This document shows, piece after piece, positions 60,032-64,000 of a stretch of DNA of 64,000 nucleotides. The number at the start of each line of letters is the position of its first letter. Position 1 is the first letter of the stretch. The notes below the pieces were generated by a model. That model was given only the letters and a program-made list of their open reading frames with translations. It had not been told where the DNA came from and did no database searches. Both the position numbers and the translations under genes were made by a program. Source of the stretch: Ktedonobacter robiniae (lineage in GTDB: Bacteria; Chloroflexota; Ktedonobacteria; Ktedonobacterales; Ktedonobacteraceae); NCBI RefSeq assembly GCF_016587375.1, contig NZ_BNJG01000002.1, positions 2,542,001 through 2,606,000 on the forward strand, written 5' to 3'.

Positions 60032-60401
60032 CGCACACGCACGACCATCAGCGCTGTCCTGGAGCGCCCCCCGGCTGGCCTGAGCCAGTTGTCTGGTGTT
60101 GTGTCTCCCACACTACGAGAGAGCAGCAGAGAACGTTCCTGGTAGAGCCAGGAATCGCCTGGAGCAAGTGGTAAATGACTTATCAAGTGAGCAGGTTGGG
60201 CCCTGAAACGTGAGCACTTGCCCTGAAGAGTGAGCACTGCTGATTCAGAATCAGGAGAAACCACTCCCGAGTTGGCTTCTTCCAGTAACAGCTTGTAAAT
60301 GAGCTTCCAGAGCAACTGCTCAGAAAAGGCTTGACATCCTTTTCTCTTTTTGTTATTACTACTAGTAACCACTGGTAAATTAAAATAACAAAGGTAAGTT
60401 T
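60032..60401. other. 370-bp region: ABC remnant, tandem repeat, promoter
   Basis: Contains the read-through remainder of the ABC gene up to about 60145, and a 20-bp tandem repeat CCCTGAA..GTGAGCACT (60201-60220, 60221-60240) reminiscent of IS ends. A promoter TTGACA (60331-60336), 17 nt, TATTAC (60354-60359) follows, with the palindrome TTACTACTAGTAA (60356-60368) overlapping the -10 element, fitting TetR autoregulation. Confidence 0.5.
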
Positions 60402-61052
60402 ATGGGTAGGAAAGAACGACGGCTGCGAGATCAGCAAGAGCTCAAACAGAGTGTGTTGGAGGCAGCGCGCACCATTGCTCTGGCCGATGGGTGGAGCAAT
60501 GTGACGATGCGCAAGATCGCTGATCACATTGAGTACAGTCATGCCGCCATTTATGCCTACTTTGAAAACAAAGATGTGCTTCTCTTAGAACTCGTGCACG
60601 AGGGCTTTCGTCTGCTGGAGGCAGATCTGAAGCGAGCCCGAGCTCAAGCTCATGATCCAGAGGAGGCGATGCGACTCATCGCTCATGGCTATCTCGAATT
60701 CGCCTGGCGCTATCCCGAGCTCTACCGCCTGATGTATGGTCTGGACGGCGTCACTTTCAGCATCTCAGAGCCAGAGAAAGAGGGACTACAAATAGAGGCT
60801 GTGGTGACACTGACCGTCAAAGATGTCCTTGATTTTCATGGCTGGTCAACAGAGCACCTCGCTGACCAGGTGAATATCCTCTGGGGGACCGCGCATGGGC
60901 TGGTAACGCTCACGCTGGCAGACCGCATTCGCGGTGGACAGGCGCAGGCAGCACAATTAATCGAGCAAGCAATTCAAGGCATGCTGGCCTGGAAACACGA
61001 GACGGATACCGTCCACTCGGCTTCCCCTTCCGAACATGGAGCTCCACTCTAG
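60402..61052 (+). CDS. TetR family regulator (WHG/TetR_C_33-like)
   Basis: A 216-residue regulator. HTH at about 15-62 (VLEAARTIALADGWSNVTMRKIADHIEYSHAAIYAYFENKDVLL) and a C-terminal WHG-type domain (MRLIAHGYLEFAWRYPELYR, MLAWKHE). The promoter has an operator-like palindrome on its -10. The small membrane protein at 61155 follows in the same direction and is a probable target. Confidence 0.88.
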   Translation: MGRKERRLRDQQELKQSVLEAARTIALADGWSNVTMRKIADHIEYSHAAIYAYFENKDVLLLELVHEGFRLLEADLKRARAQAHDPEEAMRLIAHGYLEFAWRYPELYRLMYGLDGVTFSISEPEKEGLQIEAVVTLTVKDVLDFHGWSTEHLADQVNILWGTAHGLVTLTLADRIRGGQAQAAQLIEQAIQGMLAWKHETDTVHSASPSEHGAPL

Positions 61053-61154
61053 GTCCATTTCATCCGTAGCGAACCTGAGGAAAACCGTCGCTTTTATTTA
61101 CCAAAGGTCATTAAATAAACAAAGGTAAGCAGCAATACTCATGGAGGAGACATC

Positions 61155-61688
61155 ATGCTTTATCCTTATCTGCTTTTATTCCACATTGTCGGTGTGTGCG
61201 GCCTGTTTATCGCTCTCAGCCTGGAAGTGATTATCGTGTCTCGTCTACATGCGGCGAAGACGACGCTGCATGTCCATGAATGGCTCACTCTCAGCCGTGT
61301 GATTGATCTGGTTTTACCAGCCTCTGCTTTCTTCATTCTCGTCAGTGGCCTCGCGCTAGCATGGACGGGGTGGGGGTGGGAGCACGCCTGGATTGTGTTT
61401 TCGCTGGGTTTACTCGTTCTCCTGGGTATCCTGGGACCGGTGATCAACGGGCCTCGCATGAAGGCGATTCACGTGGCAGCGCTAGCCGCGCCCGTGGGCG
61501 AGATCTCTCCCGCGCTACGAAAGGCCATCGCTCATCCTGTGCTACGGGCTTACGCACCCATTCCGAGCCTGGCCGCGTTGGGCGCCGTTGTCATGATGGT
61601 CTTGAAGTTGGATTGGCTTGGTTCGGGGATCGTGATCGCTCTGATCCTTATTGTCGGCCTCATCCTGGCCTTCGTGCGTAAAGGGTAG
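61155..61688 (+). CDS. DUF2269-like integral membrane protein
   Basis: A 177-residue membrane protein with about four helices (LYPYLLLFHIVGVCGLFIAL, VIDLVLPASAFFILVSGLAL, IVFSLGLLVLLGILGPVING, GSGIVIALILIVGLILAF), a layout like DUF2269. It is the last gene of a possible TetR-led operon. GGAGG lies 9 nt before ATG 61155. Role unknown; possibly a component linked to lipid or cation handling. Confidence 0.7.
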   Translation: MLYPYLLLFHIVGVCGLFIALSLEVIIVSRLHAAKTTLHVHEWLTLSRVIDLVLPASAFFILVSGLALAWTGWGWEHAWIVFSLGLLVLLGILGPVINGPRMKAIHVAALAAPVGEISPALRKAIAHPVLRAYAPIPSLAALGAVVMMVLKLDWLGSGIVIALILIVGLILAFVRKG

Positions 61689-61846
61689 AGCAGGTATGAT
61701 GCGAAACGGCCATTGTCAAGACATATTCGTAGAGCAATAGTGAGAGAAAGAGGGAAAAAAGATGTTTTCGGAACAAGAGCTCGCATTTTGGCTGTGTTGC
61801 AAAAACTCTGGGAAAACAAGAGGCGTGACTCCGCTTCCTGTTCAGT

Positions 61847-62071
61847 TTAGGCAGCCACTCCAAACAGGTGGGCGATGAAGGTGATCTGCTTGCTGATGTC
61901 TCCTTTGCTCACCCCTCTGACTTGCCCTTTCCGCATCATGTTCATCATCTCGTATCCTTGCAGTGTTCGCCAGGCTGTCTCGAAGGAGAAAAAGCCCATC
62001 CCAGGCTTGGTCAACCGTTTGATACACCGATGGTCTTGTTCGATCAGGTTGTTGAGATATTTGACTGAACG
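61847..62071 (-). pseudogene. IS6-type transposase, C-terminal remnant
   Basis: A frame of about 74 codons with VKYLNNLIEQDHRCIKRLTK, FFSFETAWRTLQGYEMMNMM, QVRGVSKGDISKQITF, ending at a TAA. This is the C-terminus of an IS6-type enzyme. The N-terminus and catalytic core are missing; at about 62071 it is joined to an IS701-like fragment. Confidence 0.8.
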
Positions 62072-62086
62072 TCAAGCAAGTCGTCG

Positions 62087-62494
62087 TTAGTATTGCAAGC
62101 CAACTCCAGCGGACTTCTTACCACGCTTGCGAAAACCGGTCTCATCGATGACGACCACCGCGCCAGGATCTCCCAGGCGTTCCAGGATGTAGGCACGCAA
62201 CTCGTCGCGCACCCCACTGGTATTCCAGACCACCTGGTTGAGCAAACGTTGCATCCCATCAGGGCGCGCTTCTCCGGCGTGCTCTGCCAATTGCCAGCCG
62301 TTTTTCCTCTGCATGGAACTGATGATTCCTTTGAGGTAGGCGAGTGCCCGACGACGGGGTTCTGGACGGACAAAATGGGGAGCGATACGAGCATGGAGGA
62401 GTTGGAGTTCCTGTCCCCACCGCCAGGCATCAAGAAATGTAGGTAAAAATCCCCCAAACCGAGGCGTTAATCCCTGCACATGCCACCTTGCCAT
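62087..62494 (-). pseudogene. IS701-type transposase, N-terminal remnant
   Basis: A 135-codon frame with ARIAPHFVRPEPRRRALAYL, RKNGWQLAEHAGEARPDGMQ, RDELRAYILERLGDPGAVVV and IDETGFRKRGKKSAGVGLQY: the N-terminus of an IS701/IS4-like DDE transposase up to its first catalytic Asp (VVIDETGF). It ends exactly where the IS6-type remnant begins, so the two fragments form a chimera. Confidence 0.8.
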
Positions 62495-62623
62495 TCGTCA
62501 TGCGAGTAAAGGCGCTACGAGACGCTCGATCTGAGAAAAGCATACCTGACAAAGGGAAAAGACGCAACAAACAAGCATCGAAGGATGCCTCCTGGGCGAA
62601 CACTCCTACTGGCGAGTATTTCC

Positions 62624-63295
62624 TTAGGGCGTAAACCGTTTCCAATGGCCTTCGGAGACCACTTCGACTGCTCCGTCGATCACTTTAATGGCGGTTTGAT
62701 CGTCAATCGCGTAGGACGGCACCGGCATGCCGGCGGCCCATCTTTCTGCGTCGGCCAGGGTATTGTACGGCAGATCGGGATTATCCAGGTGCGGAAAAAT
62801 CGCAAAATCAACCAGCCCCAGCGTTCTATCGCCACCGGTGGGCGGCTCCCAGCCGACGAAATGCTCCCCGATGTTGGGGGTCATCACCATGCTCCCGGCG
62901 CTCAGTCCCACATAGACCGTCTCGCGCCCAAGCTCCGGCAAGAGGTCGGCCAGTCCGGATTGCCGCATCCAGTAGCACAGATACAGGGGATCGCCACCGT
63001 TCACCAGCAGGACGTCAGTCTCCCGGACCATGGGGACCCAGAGCTCTTTATCGATGCTGGGCAGTGCGGTGAGCTCCAGCACTCCCAAGGACTTCCATCC
63101 CAATTCGCACATGGGGGTTTCGGGTTCTTGCCCGCTGATGAATCGCCATGCGTGGACGGCACCACCGCGCTGAGCGTAGTTCGCAGTGGGGATGCAGAGG
63201 GCGCTGGACTCGGCAATCGGTTTGCCCAGTAGGTCGACCAGCGCGTTGTGGATGCTCGTGTTTTTGATGCCAGCCGAGGTGAGAAGCAATTTCAT
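62624..63295 (-). CDS. peptidase E-like (S51) protein
   Basis: A 223-residue S51-type peptidase or cyanophycinase-like enzyme. Start 63295 has AAAGGAA upstream. The nucleophile elbow GLSAGSMVM (Ser about 125), NGGDPLY and later acid/His candidates (FPHLDNPDLP) fit the dipeptidase E (Asp-Xaa) family. It probably releases N-terminal Asp from dipeptides or acts on a related amide in the cytoplasm. Upstream region is gene-free; the downstream side is the IS chimera. Confidence 0.88.
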   Translation of the reverse strand: MKLLLTSAGIKNTSIHNALVDLLGKPIAESSALCIPTANYAQRGGAVHAWRFISGQEPETPMCELGWKSLGVLELTALPSIDKELWVPMVRETDVLLVNGGDPLYLCYWMRQSGLADLLPELGRETVYVGLSAGSMVMTPNIGEHFVGWEPPTGGDRTLGLVDFAIFPHLDNPDLPYNTLADAERWAAGMPVPSYAIDDQTAIKVIDGAVEVVSEGHWKRFTP

Positions 63296-64000
63296 GATGG
63301 TTCCTTTCCAATCCATGAAGAACTGAAAGTCTTTTCCAGTCCTATTACATGCAAGACATTCTACTGCCTTGCAAAGCAAAAAAACTTCTTCTATCTTGCT
63401 CTTTCCCGGCTTCGAGCCATGTGCGGAATGGGCATAAACCGGCCTTAAGGTTTCACTTCAAAGATTACAAGCGAGGCAAATTTTCTAATGGATACGTTCA
63501 ATACGTATCAATGAGTCGATGCTATCTCCATCAAAAAGAAGTGCGACTGTAGTGCAGTTCAGTCTAACCCGTCCTTAACCCGTCCCTGATGCTTTTCTCT
63601 CGCCTCCTCGTACCGTCTCTTGCTTCCCGCTGTTGTTGCTAAGGTGGCTGGATAGGTATCGAGAGAGAATGCTAAAGAAAAGCTTGCCAAAGAGAAGGCA
63701 TTGCGAAGCCAGATGAACCAGAGATGGGTCGGAAAGCAGAAGCAGATGGTGTGTGGTCAGGGGAAGCGTTCCTGCGCGCCAGCGAAGGCAGCAATAAATT
63801 CGGCAAGATGGATGACTTTGTTGCGATCGGTCGCGGGATAGCAGAGTATTGTTTTTGCCATACCAGGTGGCCCAACCATTGTACCTAGTATGGCAAAAGA
63901 GGATACAACTGATACTGGGCGCGAAACCTCTCCCAAACCGGACAGTTTACCCGCAGGGTCTGCTATGGTCGCCGTTGCCGTATCTTCCAGTCCAGTTCTG
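63296..64000. other. 705-bp gene-free right edge
   Basis: No credible gene. It holds an inverted repeat TTTTGCCATACCAGGT / ACCTAGTATGGCAAAA (63853-63898, one mismatch) and an ATG at 63890 whose frame stays open to the end of the window, but without a ribosome site or family likeness. Confidence 0.4.

Noticed and set aside
63890..64000. Possible start of a plus-strand gene at the right edge
   Set aside because: ATG lies inside an inverted repeat, has no ribosome site, and the 37 codons resemble no family.
1..64000. tRNA, rRNA, CRISPR arrays or prophage modules
   Set aside because: No cloverleaf-like T-arm signature, regularly spaced direct repeat array or phage structural gene was recognised on reading both strands.

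Overview
The window reads as a chromosomal segment of a Ktedonobacteria-like member of the Chloroflexota. This is an inference from content: four MalT-type LuxR regulators with an ATPase core, two LLM-class (F420-type) oxidoreductases, two XRE/MmyB-type regulators each divergent from an oxidoreductase, a Tat-exported sugar-binding lipoprotein, many TetR regulators, and several worn IS6-type insertion sequences. No rRNA, tRNA, CRISPR array or phage module was recognised. Gene order is mosaic, with short one- to three-gene units on both strands separated by long, often near-perfect palindromes.

Layout. 1-4.4 kb: MFS transporter fragment, two exported proteins, an orphan DarG-like macrodomain protein, a GNAT acetyltransferase and a membrane-anchored beta-propeller protein, followed by an IS200/IS605-like relic. 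4.9-9.4 kb: glyoxalase-fold protein, two divergent TetR genes around a 42-bp dyad, an alpha/beta hydrolase, and a cytochrome P450 with a 1-nt frameshift in a C6 run. 9.4-19.6 kb: membrane HExxxH protein, M20 peptidase, SDR with divergent XRE regulator, TetR with divergent aldo/keto reductase, truncated phosphotransferase, a second XRE regulator with divergent quinone-oxidoreductase-like enzyme, and a VC0807-type membrane protein. 19.8-30.3 kb: a cluster of three paralogous LuxR/STAND regulators with an arylamine N-acetyltransferase and an LLM oxidoreductase between them. 30.6-35.2 kb: LacI regulator facing a sugar ABC importer operon that lacks its ATPase. 35.4-41.4 kb: two paralogous small proteins, NUDIX, a duplicated ArsR locus with a glyoxalase-fold gene and an SRPBCC gene, a DHA2 MFS exporter and an alpha/beta hydrolase. 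41.7-50.2 kb: fourth LuxR regulator, PIG-L deacetylase plus GPH-type sugar transporter, and an LLM/NmrA operon. 50.8-64 kb: AraC/GlxA regulator, soluble PAS histidine kinase, HD protein, then a decaying zone with IS6 and IS701 fragments, truncated MFS and ABC genes, an SDR with an amber codon, three TetR genes or remnants, a DUF2269-like membrane protein and a peptidase E-like gene.

The strongest unexplained signal is in the LuxR cluster. The three regulators that share an uncharacterised N-terminal module of about 105 residues (SFAF...WYAY.R...K.YLG) each carry two copies of a TTRGGTRAY motif just upstream. For two of them the core promoter is also the same (TTGCAT-N17-TATACT) and the motif copies repeat with a 15-bp period. 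The fourth LuxR regulator lacks both the module and the motif. This suggests a module/operator pair under self- or cross-regulation.

Other notable features are the collapsed ArsR duplication, the IS6 transposase whose first catalytic Asp is Gly, the orphan DarG-like macrodomain, and a family of long intergenic palindromes.
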